Positions 17,415 to 26,331 of a stretch of DNA of 64,000 bases are shown here, in pieces. The translations under genes and the position numbers were made by a program. Numbering within the stretch: the first letter of the stretch is position 1; each line of letters opens with the position of its first letter. The notes under the pieces were generated by a model. That model was not told where the DNA came from. It searched no databases and worked only from the letters and a program-made list of their open reading frames with translations. Source of the DNA: Catalinimonas alkaloidigena. GTDB taxonomy: Bacteria; Bacteroidota; Bacteroidia; Cytophagales; Cyclobacteriaceae. Location of the stretch: positions 4,903,001 through 4,967,000 of the forward strand of contig NZ_JAQFIL010000001.1 in assembly GCF_029504655.1 (NCBI RefSeq). Direction: 5' to 3'.

Positions 17415-20400
17415 TTAAAGGGATATATTTACGCCTACACTAAATGTCTTGGGCATCGGCCCATCTGCTGTACCACTCAGCCCCGTCTCAGGATCCCAAC
17501 CTGGCCAGTCTGTGAAGGTGAAAAGGTTGCGGGCAGAAACAAAAATGCGCAGGCTATTCACATTAATTCGCTCAGCAAAGGTCATTGGTATATTATAAGC
17601 CAACGAGATATCCTGCACCCTCACAAATGATCGGGGCTTGAAGATTCTCAGTCCTCCACCATAAGCTCCGTGGACTTCAGATGTCCGTGCGTATTCATTG
17701 TTTCCATTGGTAGGCGTCCAGTAGGGTATGTTCCAGATATTGATCCTGTCATAGGTGGAAGATTCGTGCACCGCATAGTCAAACGCTCCGATGTGCCCCA
17801 GGTCAGCACGTATGAATACTGAAGCAGTAAAATCTTTCAAAAAGCTAAAATCGTTTCTCAATCCCAGGCGATATCTGGGTTGTTCATAGCCTATGAACTG
17901 CTTATCTACCAAAGCATCATACGTTTTACTATCATCAACATCTACAGCTTTGTAGTCGCCAGGCACCATATTGTACTCAGCTGCTTCCGAGGCCTCATCC
18001 AGCTGCCATACACCCACAACATCATATTCCCAAACTACATCAATTGCTTCGTCCGGAAACCATAGGTTGGTATAATCAGGAATTTCTCTGGTGATGGTTT
18101 CACCGTTTACCTCTACCTCTTCATAATCGCCAAATAGACTTTCAATCTTGTTTCTGTTCAAAGAAAACACAAAGCTGGATTTCCAGGAAAGGTTCTGATT
18201 GCTAATGTTTACGGTATTGAGGCTTAATTCCATACCCCGATTGCTTAACTCACCCAGGTTTGAAATGATGCTGGTAAAACCGGTAATCTCAGGAAGTTTA
18301 CGGCTCATGAGTAAGTCGGTCGTCCGCATGTCATATACATTGGCAGAAAGGTCAATGCGGTCATCTAACAGTCCCATATCAACGCCAATGTTGAAGGATT
18401 CAGTTCTTTCCCAGCGCAGGCCGGGGTTGGCCAGCGTATTATTATACAGTCCCATCTGGACGTTGGTACCATCGTAATATAATTCGGAACCGATTTGAGC
18501 CAATGCTGAATAAATTCCTATATCACGGTTGCCATTTACCCCCCACGACAACCTCAGTTTCAGACGATTGACAAGCTCACTATTGTAAAAGCTTTCATCA
18601 GAAATTTTCCAGGCAAGTGCCGCGGCTGGAAAAGTAGCAGTGGGGTGTTCCTGTCCAAATGCAGAATACCCATCACGCCTTACAGATGCCGTCAACAAAT
18701 ACCTATCCAGTAAAGTATAATTCAGGCGTGCCATCAACGCCTCCCCTCCTGCTTCTGTATCATTGGTACTTACCAGAGGCTTAGAACCAAACTGCAAGCC
18801 GTTGTAGCCAAGCTGCTGATTGGGTAAGAAAGTCTGGTTTTCTCCGTAAGAATTGTAGGTCTTGGTCTGTTCTGCATTGTAGAGCAAGGTTACATCAAAA
18901 GCATGGACACCGAATTGTTGATTCCAACTCAGAATATTGTCAATCATCCAGGCATTGAGCGTACCATCCTCGCGCGTGCCATAACCATCCAGATAAGTAC
19001 GTCCTCCGACAATGGTTTCAGAGTCCCAAAAGTTATAGTCTTTGGCAAACTCCATGCGTGGCTGGAAAGACACCCGATAATTAAAGCCAAAGGGAAGGGC
19101 AACATCAGCAAACATCGCAGCAAACAGGCTGTGGGTCCTGTCGTATTTTTCCTGCCCATAATAATTAATAAGCGGATTGGTCACTATGGAATACCCATGA
19201 GGATACCATTCCAGCTTATTGTCTTCATCATATATACGGCTGTAAGGACTAATACTGCTGAAATTCATACTGGCAGGTACTGTACTTTGATCCCGATGCG
19301 TATACTGGGCATTGACACCCACATTCAGCCAATCGGTGACGGCGAAATCCACATTTAATCTCGTTCGTATCGCGGTAAAATCATCACCTGCAATCACTCC
19401 TTCATTATCTACATATCCTATTGACCAGTAGTAATTAAAGTTTTCAGCTCCCCCCCCCACACTGAGGTCATAGTTTTGCCTTAGCCCGGGCCGGATAATT
19501 TCATCAAACCAATTCACTGTTTCTCCTGCCAGGTACTGATCAATTTCAGTGTTAAAAAAGTTGAGTCTTCCCAGGTATTCCTGTGTGTCATCAGGATTTG
19601 GATTGGGGTTGGCATTTCGCCACTGCTCCAGCGTCACTCCACTTCTCAGGTCGTTGGGATCGTCCCAGTACCAGTCTTCTCTGTTGGCGATGCCTACCGT
19701 TCTGAAGTAATCTCTTCTGAAATCTTCATACTCAGCTGCATTTCGCGGCCTGAAATCGTAATTCGTAAGCAGGCTTACCCCAGTTTTAGCGGTAAAATTA
19801 ATCGTAGGTTTTCCTCTTTCTCCCTTTTTGGTAGTGATAATCACTACTCCGGAGGCAGCTTTTGACCCGTATACTGCCGCCGAGCTGGCATCTTTCAAGA
19901 CATCAATATGTTCAATATCATTCGGGTTGATATCAGCGATATTTCCATTAAATATCACTCCATCAAGTACAATCAGGGGGTCTGTACCTCCGGTAAGTGA
20001 GGTAGGACCTCTCACTTCCATAGCTCCCCCTCCAGCTGGAGAGGGGCTCTGATTCGCATAAATGCCGGCTACCTGTCCGGAGAGCATTTCAGTCACTTGT
20101 GTATAGCTTTTATTTTGGATGCTCTCACCATCCACCCGTGACACTGCCCCGGTCAGATCACTTTTTTTCTGTGTACCATAACCAATGACAACCACTTCAT
20201 CTAACTGAGCCTGATCTGCCGAAAGGTTTACATCTATAGTGTTGGAATTGCCGACCGTTACTTCCTGTGAAATGTAGCCAACAAAAGAAAACACCAAGAT
20301 AGATTTCGAAGAGGGTACTTCTAAGGAATACTCCCCATTGATATTGGTGACAGCACCCGTGCCAGTACCCTGTACAATGACGTTCACCCCTGGTAAAGGC

Positions 20401-20504
20401 ATATTATCCTCTACCGATGTGACCGTACCAGAGACATTGATTCCCTGCCCTACAGCCGCATGAGCCAGGAGAGCAAAGAACAAGCAATAGAAAAATTGTT
20501 TCAT
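17415..20504 (-). CDS. SusC/RagA TonB-dependent transporter
   Basis: A 1029-residue outer-membrane transporter without an STN domain. It has a signal peptide (ending AVGQ), a carboxypeptidase-regulatory-like domain (about residues 24-97), the linker VVVIGYGTQKKSDLTGAVSRV, a plug with MEVRGPTSLTGGTDPLIVLDGVI, then the barrel up to a C-terminal VNISL. It lacks a nearby sigma/FecR pair, so it is probably controlled by another regulator. The adjacent SusD follows by 31 nt. Identity of the imported glycan is not visible. Confidence 0.95.
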   Translation of the reverse strand: MKQFFYCLFFALLAHAAVGQGINVSGTVTSVEDNMPLPGVNVIVQGTGTGAVTNINGEYSLEVPSSKSILVFSFVGYISQEVTVGNSNTIDVNLSADQAQLDEVVVIGYGTQKKSDLTGAVSRVDGESIQNKSYTQVTEMLSGQVAGIYANQSPSPAGGGAMEVRGPTSLTGGTDPLIVLDGVIFNGNIADINPNDIEHIDVLKDASSAAVYGSKAASGVVIITTKKGERGKPTINFTAKTGVSLLTNYDFRPRNAAEYEDFRRDYFRTVGIANREDWYWDDPNDLRSGVTLEQWRNANPNPNPDDTQEYLGRLNFFNTEIDQYLAGETVNWFDEIIRPGLRQNYDLSVGGGAENFNYYWSIGYVDNEGVIAGDDFTAIRTRLNVDFAVTDWLNVGVNAQYTHRDQSTVPASMNFSSISPYSRIYDEDNKLEWYPHGYSIVTNPLINYYGQEKYDRTHSLFAAMFADVALPFGFNYRVSFQPRMEFAKDYNFWDSETIVGGRTYLDGYGTREDGTLNAWMIDNILSWNQQFGVHAFDVTLLYNAEQTKTYNSYGENQTFLPNQQLGYNGLQFGSKPLVSTNDTEAGGEALMARLNYTLLDRYLLTASVRRDGYSAFGQEHPTATFPAAALAWKISDESFYNSELVNRLKLRLSWGVNGNRDIGIYSALAQIGSELYYDGTNVQMGLYNNTLANPGLRWERTESFNIGVDMGLLDDRIDLSANVYDMRTTDLLMSRKLPEITGFTSIISNLGELSNRGMELSLNTVNISNQNLSWKSSFVFSLNRNKIESLFGDYEEVEVNGETITREIPDYTNLWFPDEAIDVVWEYDVVGVWQLDEASEAAEYNMVPGDYKAVDVDDSKTYDALVDKQFIGYEQPRYRLGLRNDFSFLKDFTASVFIRADLGHIGAFDYAVHESSTYDRINIWNIPYWTPTNGNNEYARTSEVHGAYGGGLRIFKPRSFVRVQDISLAYNIPMTFAERINVNSLRIFVSARNLFTFTDWPGWDPETGLSGTADGPMPKTFSVGVNISL

Positions 20505-20607
20505 GTTTAGTTTGTTAAAGTTGCGGTTTAGAATAATGCGCTTGAATGTTTAAGGTTGCCGGTCAAAGAAATTCCATTTGAACATCAGCTATTGACCACT
20601 CATACTT

Positions 20608-22989
20608 TTATTTTAAATGTATACTTTCGGTTTTTTTATCACTGGCTATCGCATCCAGCCAGTTCACCAGCATTTCCCTTTGGAAAGCATTTTGTGAAGT
20701 AGTGAATCCGCTAAACTCGTGAGGTGATTTAAATTCCAGATGGTCTTTTGCATCGTACAGCCGATATACTGTCGATGCCTCTTTGATACTTTCACGCACG
20801 TTATCAAAATCAGCATGTCGGTCTAGTTCCGGAGCAATGACCAATAAGGGTTTTGGCGCAATAGCTGAGATGATCTCATTATAGTCAACAGGTAATCTGT
20901 TTTCATTCCCCAGGAAAAACCCCAGGCGAGGCAGCAAGCCATACAGGTGTGAGTATGCTTTTATTCCCTCCAGCCCCTCATTACCTTCTCTATCTCTGAG
21001 TGGTGTATAAGCACTGACCACAGCCGTAGCGGTAACTCTGTCATCTAGTGCCGCAGTAAATAAACTTACGGTTCCACCCAGTGAGTAGCCCGCCAGGTAA
21101 ACCTTATCCTGATCTACAAAATCCAGCGTTTCCAACGCATCAATGGCTGCCCTTGTGTCGCTCACCATTTTACCCAGTTTAGACCAATGCGGATAGCGCT
21201 GATAGAAGTAAGTCCCCTCCTCTATTCTTGTACCAAAGCCAATCATGTCCATCGCCAGAACCGCCATGCCACGGGATAAAATATTTTCAAACAAATCAGT
21301 CAGTTCAGCGTCAAAGCCAGTATTTGAATATTTGTGCAGGTAAATGACTACTGGGATTTTTCCATCAGCCCTGGTCTTCATTTCTCCCTGTTCATTGGTA
21401 GGGTAATACAGTGAGCCGTATAAATAATCGCCCAGCGCATTATAAGGGGCAATATTCATTTTCTCTCCGTTTTCAGGACTGGGACGGTTGATCAGGCTGG
21501 TGATATAATCTTCTCTTCTGCTGAGTTGACGGATGGGGCTGGCCGAAACTCCTGCCGGTTCATCTCCCAACACCCAGTTGATTTGCTTCTTTATGTCTTC
21601 CTTTTTCTCCTGCCACGCCTCTGCTGTTTTAATCTTCTCTCCCTTTTGGTTGGTGAGCACATCATAGCTTTCGGCAACTACAGGAAAAACCGTAGGGTCA
21701 ATGTTTTCTCCACTTATATCCTTCCACTTGTCAAAAGAGTAATGATAAAAAAGCTTGTTTTCCCAGCGCATGTCTTTTCTCCCAAACTGTATATCCAGCC
21801 AATCCACATACGCCTCAATATCCCTGGAAGAAACACCATGCCCCCCATCTCTAAGGCGAATGCCTAATTTTTCTGGCACGCCCAGGAACTCATAGACACC
21901 TCTGAGGGAAAGGTACATTTGTTCTACTGCCCAGGCATCCCCCCCTCCTCCCTCCCGAATGGAAGAGCTTAACAATAAAGCATCAGGGGCAATCAAAGCC
22001 ATCAGGGAGTTCTGGTCAATAGGCATTTTATGTTCTCTGCCAGTATAAAAGCGTATCCTGGGATGAAACCAATGGGTACGGCGAACATTGAGAAATTCAA
22101 TAGATTCATTGGAATGTCTTTCATCGGTATAACGATAGGGAAACTCCCCCCCCGTGCCTCCGCTACTGGAGATGACTGCATCGATACGCTCATCAAATGC
22201 TGCTGCCAGAAGAGACTGCTTGCCATTGCGCGAGTGGCCGGTAATAGCAATTTTGGAAGTGTCTACGCTGGGCAGGGTGTACAAATAATCTACTGCCCGC
22301 TGTGCTCCCCAAGCCCTACGCATTAGCGTACTCCAGTCATGTTCCGGATAACGCTCAAGATAAGCCTGGGTATCATCTTTGGCATCCGCTCCTGCATAAA
22401 CCACTCCTATATAACCTCGCCTGAGAGCGATCTGTGCCCAGCCTCTGTGGTTCCACTGCGTCATAAATACCGGGAAAGGCCCCTCCCCTGGAGGTGTCAT
22501 GATCTCAAGGGTAAGCTTTATCTGATCATTTTTTCCAAACTTCAGCACTATCATTTCAACTTTTACTCCATTCTCAAATTTTTCATCCAGCACTGTAAGT
22601 TCAGTATGTTCAGGAGCTTCGGGAAAAGTACCGGAAATGATATGCTTTACCTGTTCTTTGATCCAGGCTCTTTTTTCTTTCCATTGTTCCTGGGTTTTAA
22701 CCGGAATATTCTCACCTCCTTCGTCTAAAATTAATGGGTCGGGTAAAAAAGGCAAGGACGGTATGTCTTCAAAGTTAGGAGGCAAAGCACCAGTACGCTC
22801 CACCCAGTCCAGCCAGCTAGCATCATGGAAATTCACATATTCATCATGCGAGGAGGGGCGCTCCTGTAGCTCAATCAGTTCTTCCAGATAAGCTTCTCTT
22901 TTGGCCTGATCCTGCTGCGCCTCAGCCGAAGAAGCATAGAAAAAGACAAGACTTAAAGTTAAAGATATGTACCTGTGAAATCTATGCAT
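20608..22989 (-). CDS. Exported two-domain alpha/beta-hydrolase (CE15-like plus AXE-like esterase)
   Basis: A 793-residue secreted protein (signal ending AEAQ) with two alpha/beta-hydrolase domains in tandem. Domain 1 (about 85-400) has the nucleophile elbow GHSRNGK followed by SSGGTGG, the pattern of CE15 glucuronoyl-esterase-like enzymes. Domain 2 (about 430-785) has GYSLGG and a late Asp/His region (APELDRHADF, DAKDHLEF), like acetyl-xylan-esterase/dienelactone-hydrolase folds. It is probably an esterase acting on decorated polysaccharide in the periplasm or at the surface. It lies 103 nt before the SusC gene. A damaged paralogue lies at 34159-36497. Confidence 0.82.
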   Translation of the reverse strand: MHRFHRYISLTLSLVFFYASSAEAQQDQAKREAYLEELIELQERPSSHDEYVNFHDASWLDWVERTGALPPNFEDIPSLPFLPDPLILDEGGENIPVKTQEQWKEKRAWIKEQVKHIISGTFPEAPEHTELTVLDEKFENGVKVEMIVLKFGKNDQIKLTLEIMTPPGEGPFPVFMTQWNHRGWAQIALRRGYIGVVYAGADAKDDTQAYLERYPEHDWSTLMRRAWGAQRAVDYLYTLPSVDTSKIAITGHSRNGKQSLLAAAFDERIDAVISSSGGTGGEFPYRYTDERHSNESIEFLNVRRTHWFHPRIRFYTGREHKMPIDQNSLMALIAPDALLLSSSIREGGGGDAWAVEQMYLSLRGVYEFLGVPEKLGIRLRDGGHGVSSRDIEAYVDWLDIQFGRKDMRWENKLFYHYSFDKWKDISGENIDPTVFPVVAESYDVLTNQKGEKIKTAEAWQEKKEDIKKQINWVLGDEPAGVSASPIRQLSRREDYITSLINRPSPENGEKMNIAPYNALGDYLYGSLYYPTNEQGEMKTRADGKIPVVIYLHKYSNTGFDAELTDLFENILSRGMAVLAMDMIGFGTRIEEGTYFYQRYPHWSKLGKMVSDTRAAIDALETLDFVDQDKVYLAGYSLGGTVSLFTAALDDRVTATAVVSAYTPLRDREGNEGLEGIKAYSHLYGLLPRLGFFLGNENRLPVDYNEIISAIAPKPLLVIAPELDRHADFDNVRESIKEASTVYRLYDAKDHLEFKSPHEFSGFTTSQNAFQREMLVNWLDAIASDKKTESIHLK

Positions 22990-23016
22990 AGGTTTTAGTT
23001 ATAATATTTTGCTCAA

Positions 23017-23814
23017 TTATATCATCTCCCCTAAAATTCTCTTCGCATTTCCATATCTCAAAAGCGCTTTGGTTTCCTCATCCGCTTCTTCTGGCCTGAG
23101 AGACTCAATGCGCAGAAGTCCGGTGAGGTAATCCAGTATGGGGGAATGCGTACCAAAAGCGAGTTTATCTTTGCCCAAAGTATCCAGCAAGCTAACAATG
23201 CGGTTGATGCCCCGACCTGAGGTATCTATGACAACATTTGTGTTTCTTATTAGCGCTGTTTCTTCTTCATTGAGTGCTGTGCTTCCCGCCACATTGACGA
23301 TCATATATTTAGCATCTGGCACTTCACGGAGGATAGGCAACACATCCTTTAAGGTCCATTCGGTTTTTCTCTCCAGATCCAGCCATGAGCTGGGCCGGCT
23401 ATCCACCATGCGCAATGAAAATGCTACCGGTATATCCTGGTCACGAGCCATCTTTACTAGCTCCACACATGCCGGATTAGTCAGGTCATAGCCATGATAC
23501 CTGGGAAACATACGAATGCCTCTCATATTCATTTGCTGCGTGCTCACTTTAAAGTCATCTTTCCAGCCACTATAAATGGGATTAATAATCGCAAAAGGAA
23601 TGAAACGGTCCTGAAACGCCTGCTTACTCTTAAGTTCTTCGTAAAGCTCCTCATTAGCCGTTTGCGTATTTTTATAAAAAATCCCATTCATATTACTCAC
23701 CACAGAGGCATCCACGCCAAACTGCTTCATTCTACCCAGCAGGGCTGTACAGGAGCTATACTCACGATGTCTGAATGGCCAGTGTCCTACATATGCGTTT
23801 GTATCAACCAACAT
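23017..23814 (-). CDS. Amidohydrolase-2-like protein with altered metal ligands
   Basis: A 265-residue cytoplasmic TIM-barrel protein of the Amidohydro_2 type. The first strand reads DTNAYVGHWPFR, where most metal-dependent members have an HxH pair. The last motif is LAFGTHSP, where family members usually have GSD with a catalytic Asp. The usual metal centre is thus changed, and a metal-free or structural role is possible. The start overlaps the end of the exported amidohydrolase gene at 23804-24751 by 11 bp, so the two are translated together. The 27-nt gap to the downstream esterase gene places it in the same operon. Confidence 0.8.
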   Translation of the reverse strand: MLVDTNAYVGHWPFRHREYSSCTALLGRMKQFGVDASVVSNMNGIFYKNTQTANEELYEELKSKQAFQDRFIPFAIINPIYSGWKDDFKVSTQQMNMRGIRMFPRYHGYDLTNPACVELVKMARDQDIPVAFSLRMVDSRPSSWLDLERKTEWTLKDVLPILREVPDAKYMIVNVAGSTALNEEETALIRNTNVVIDTSGRGINRIVSLLDTLGKDKLAFGTHSPILDYLTGLLRIESLRPEEADEETKALLRYGNAKRILGEMI

Positions 23815-24751
23815 GATTACCTGACTTTTTTAAGATGTTGTTATAATTTTCAAAAAAGATCTTCCTGCGCTGTGCCTCACTAAGGTTTGCGGAAAGCATG
23901 TGCCCTACTCCCTGGTAGAAGCTATTATCACAGCCAAATAGTATCCGGTCTTCGCCTAAATATTTTATGGCAAAGTCAATGATAAAGGCATCATTGTTAC
24001 TACCTGACACATCCACATATACATTGGAAGCGTGTTTGAGAGCTTTGACCGCATCTTCCCAGTCTTCTCCCCCGGCCAGGTGCGCAAACTGAAACATGGC
24101 TTCCGGATATCTTCGGGAAACCTCTACAAAGTCTGCGGGGATAGATACATTTTCAGGTTCTCCGGGATCATAAGTAATACGTGATTTGCCAATACCCACA
24201 TGCATCAGGATAATCATATTCAGATCAATAAACTTCTCTATAATCGGGTAAAAAAGAGGATCACTGATTTTTACATGATTATAGACTTTTAAACCCACCA
24301 TCCCTTGGTCCGTACAGCGCCTGATCTCTTCCAGTGACTCTTTTTTGTATGTAGGATTTAGGGTCATCTGCCCGATAAACCTGTCAGGATACTTTTTTAC
24401 ACATTCCAGTATCAGATCATTACAGGCTCTAAACTCTTCGGGTGTACCCTCACTCCCTGGTTTCATAGGACGAGAAATTACCAGTTTGTCAATTCCCAGG
24501 CGGTCGGCAAAATCAATCTGGTACTCCGGGCTGTCCTCCGAAAAATACACATGCGCGTGGGAATCTATCTTAGGAAACTTCATCACCTCTTCCATAATGT
24601 TGTAATCAGAAGCAGATGAATCGGAAAGAGGGAGAGCGCTGGTCTCTCCCTTCGTGGAACATCCTATGAAGTTACTTCCCAGCATCAGGCCCGCTGCCGA
24701 GAGTGCGGTATCAGCAAAGAACTTCCTACGATTGATCGTTTTTACTTTCAT
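23804..24751 (-). CDS. Exported amidohydrolase (Amidohydro_2 family)
   Basis: A 315-residue protein with a Tat-like lipoprotein signal (NRRKFFADTALSAAGLMLGSNFIGC, Cys about residue 32, shown in two parts here: NRRKFF and NFIGC). The metal ligands look complete: DSHAHVY at the first strand, MHVGIGKS and FAHLAGGE for the middle histidines, and LFGCDNS for the catalytic Asp. It probably hydrolyses a cyclic ester, lactone or amide, or decarboxylates, as relatives do; the substrate is unknown. It is the first gene of a run with the non-canonical amidohydrolase, the esterase and a SusC/SusD pair. Confidence 0.82.
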   Translation of the reverse strand: MKVKTINRRKFFADTALSAAGLMLGSNFIGCSTKGETSALPLSDSSASDYNIMEEVMKFPKIDSHAHVYFSEDSPEYQIDFADRLGIDKLVISRPMKPGSEGTPEEFRACNDLILECVKKYPDRFIGQMTLNPTYKKESLEEIRRCTDQGMVGLKVYNHVKISDPLFYPIIEKFIDLNMIILMHVGIGKSRITYDPGEPENVSIPADFVEVSRRYPEAMFQFAHLAGGEDWEDAVKALKHASNVYVDVSGSNNDAFIIDFAIKYLGEDRILFGCDNSFYQGVGHMLSANLSEAQRRKIFFENYNNILKKSGNHVG

Positions 24752-24836
24752 TGTCTGTTTAGTTTCTTATTCAACTGCCCGTAAACTTCCAGTAGTAATT
24801 TACAGTACAAAGCAACTCTTTTCCATGACCTGAGGA

Positions 24837-26312
24837 TTAATATCCTTCATTCTGAGTCAGTCCGTTAGCTTCAGTAAGATCTAACTGGTTTTGAGGAATT
24901 GGAAAATACCTCTGATAAGGCTTAGGATCCAGGTTTACTACCTGTGGAGTTGCAGTACCCACATTATAATACCACTCAACTTCTTCAAGCGCTTCCACAA
25001 ACCTGTCAGTTCTTACCAGGTCAAACCAACGCTCATTTTCAAAAGCAAATTCAAGTCTTCTTTCCAGTAGAAGCTTATCCATAAAGCTTTCCATGTCTGA
25101 GATATCAGACATCTCATAGTTGTGTGAAGTATCTCCAAAAGCCCTGCTACGGACTCTGTTCAACTCAGCCAGAGCTTCTTCCGGCTGGTTTAAGTGATAC
25201 AGCACTTCCGCTCGCAGTAACACTACATCGGCATACCTCAATACCGGCAGGTCGAGCCCTGAAGCCCAAGGGGTATGCGGTACTGCAAACTTGCTTACAT
25301 AAGGGTACCATGCCGGAGGCTCTTCTTCCGGACTGCCGGGAGACTTCCAGTATTCAGTGATGGTTACTTCCTTACGGCTATCCTCATCTTCATAATGCTT
25401 ATGCAAATCCCAGGAAGGGAATGCATTTTCAAGTCCACTGGCAGCAATACCAGTTACTCCGAAATAAGGCAAAAAGTCCGTGGACAATACGTGATCATTG
25501 GTCTCTTCCAGGTATTTTATAGAGAATATTGCCTCATCATTATCTTCGTTATCCAGCGTCCACAAAGAAGCAAAATCATCCAGGAGCTGATGATTGAAAG
25601 AAGACATCATATCCAGGTAAGTCTTGGCATTTTCCCAATCTTCGCGATAGACATACACTTTACCCAACAAAGCTACCGCAGCGCTTTTGTGCGCTCTCCC
25701 CATAGCGATATTTTCTTTCATCGGCAATAAGTCAATAGCACGCTTCAAATCCTCAATGACAAGACTGTAAATTTCATCTACTGAAGCCCGGGGAGTAGAT
25801 TTAGCTTCTTCTACCGAAAGTAAATCCGTCACTTTCGGTACTCCACCAAACATACGTACCAGGTCAAAGTAAAACAGAGCCCTCATAAAATGAGCCTCAC
25901 CCACCAACTGATCTTTTTGACTCTCAGTGTAATCTGTAGGGTTATCAATGTAGGCTAAAACAGCATTGGCTCTGAAAATACCATTATACGTACTTTCCCA
26001 AAAATCTGCAAATAGTGGATTTCCGGGGGTAAAAGCCAGGTTGTTGAGTTCATCAAGCCCACCAATACCGTAGTACCCGGTGCGGTGAAGGTTATCAGTA
26101 GGCATTTCTAGAATTGCCCAGTCCCTGGGTAGCCTTGACTGAAAACGACTGTAGATACCCAGTACTGCTCCCTCCATGTCATCCGCAGAGTGATAAAAAT
26201 CAGCTTCTGTAAGGACGGATGGGGGGGTTAATTCTAATATTTCATCATGACAGGCACCCAATGTCAGGGCCAGTAACACCATGCTTATTTTTAAATAAAT
26301 ATTAGTTTTCAT
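24837..26312 (-). CDS. SusD/RagB-family glycan-binding lipoprotein
   Basis: A 491-residue SusD from the ATG at 26310-26312, which gives a standard lipoprotein signal (MKTNIYLKISMVLLALTLGAC). Another ATG six codons upstream lies only one base beyond the SusC stop and is less likely. It has the TPR-like block LVGEAHFMRALFYFDLVRMFGGVP, the block LRYADVVLLRAEVLYHLNQ, and the ending YFPIPQNQLDLTEANGLTQNEGY. It is paired with the SusC immediately upstream. The operon then ends; 85 nt separate it from the exported amidohydrolase gene. Confidence 0.94.
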   Translation of the reverse strand: MKTNIYLKISMVLLALTLGACHDEILELTPPSVLTEADFYHSADDMEGAVLGIYSRFQSRLPRDWAILEMPTDNLHRTGYYGIGGLDELNNLAFTPGNPLFADFWESTYNGIFRANAVLAYIDNPTDYTESQKDQLVGEAHFMRALFYFDLVRMFGGVPKVTDLLSVEEAKSTPRASVDEIYSLVIEDLKRAIDLLPMKENIAMGRAHKSAAVALLGKVYVYREDWENAKTYLDMMSSFNHQLLDDFASLWTLDNEDNDEAIFSIKYLEETNDHVLSTDFLPYFGVTGIAASGLENAFPSWDLHKHYEDEDSRKEVTITEYWKSPGSPEEEPPAWYPYVSKFAVPHTPWASGLDLPVLRYADVVLLRAEVLYHLNQPEEALAELNRVRSRAFGDTSHNYEMSDISDMESFMDKLLLERRLEFAFENERWFDLVRTDRFVEALEEVEWYYNVGTATPQVVNLDPKPYQRYFPIPQNQLDLTEANGLTQNEGY

Positions 26313-26331
26313 ATCGTTAAAATTAATCATC

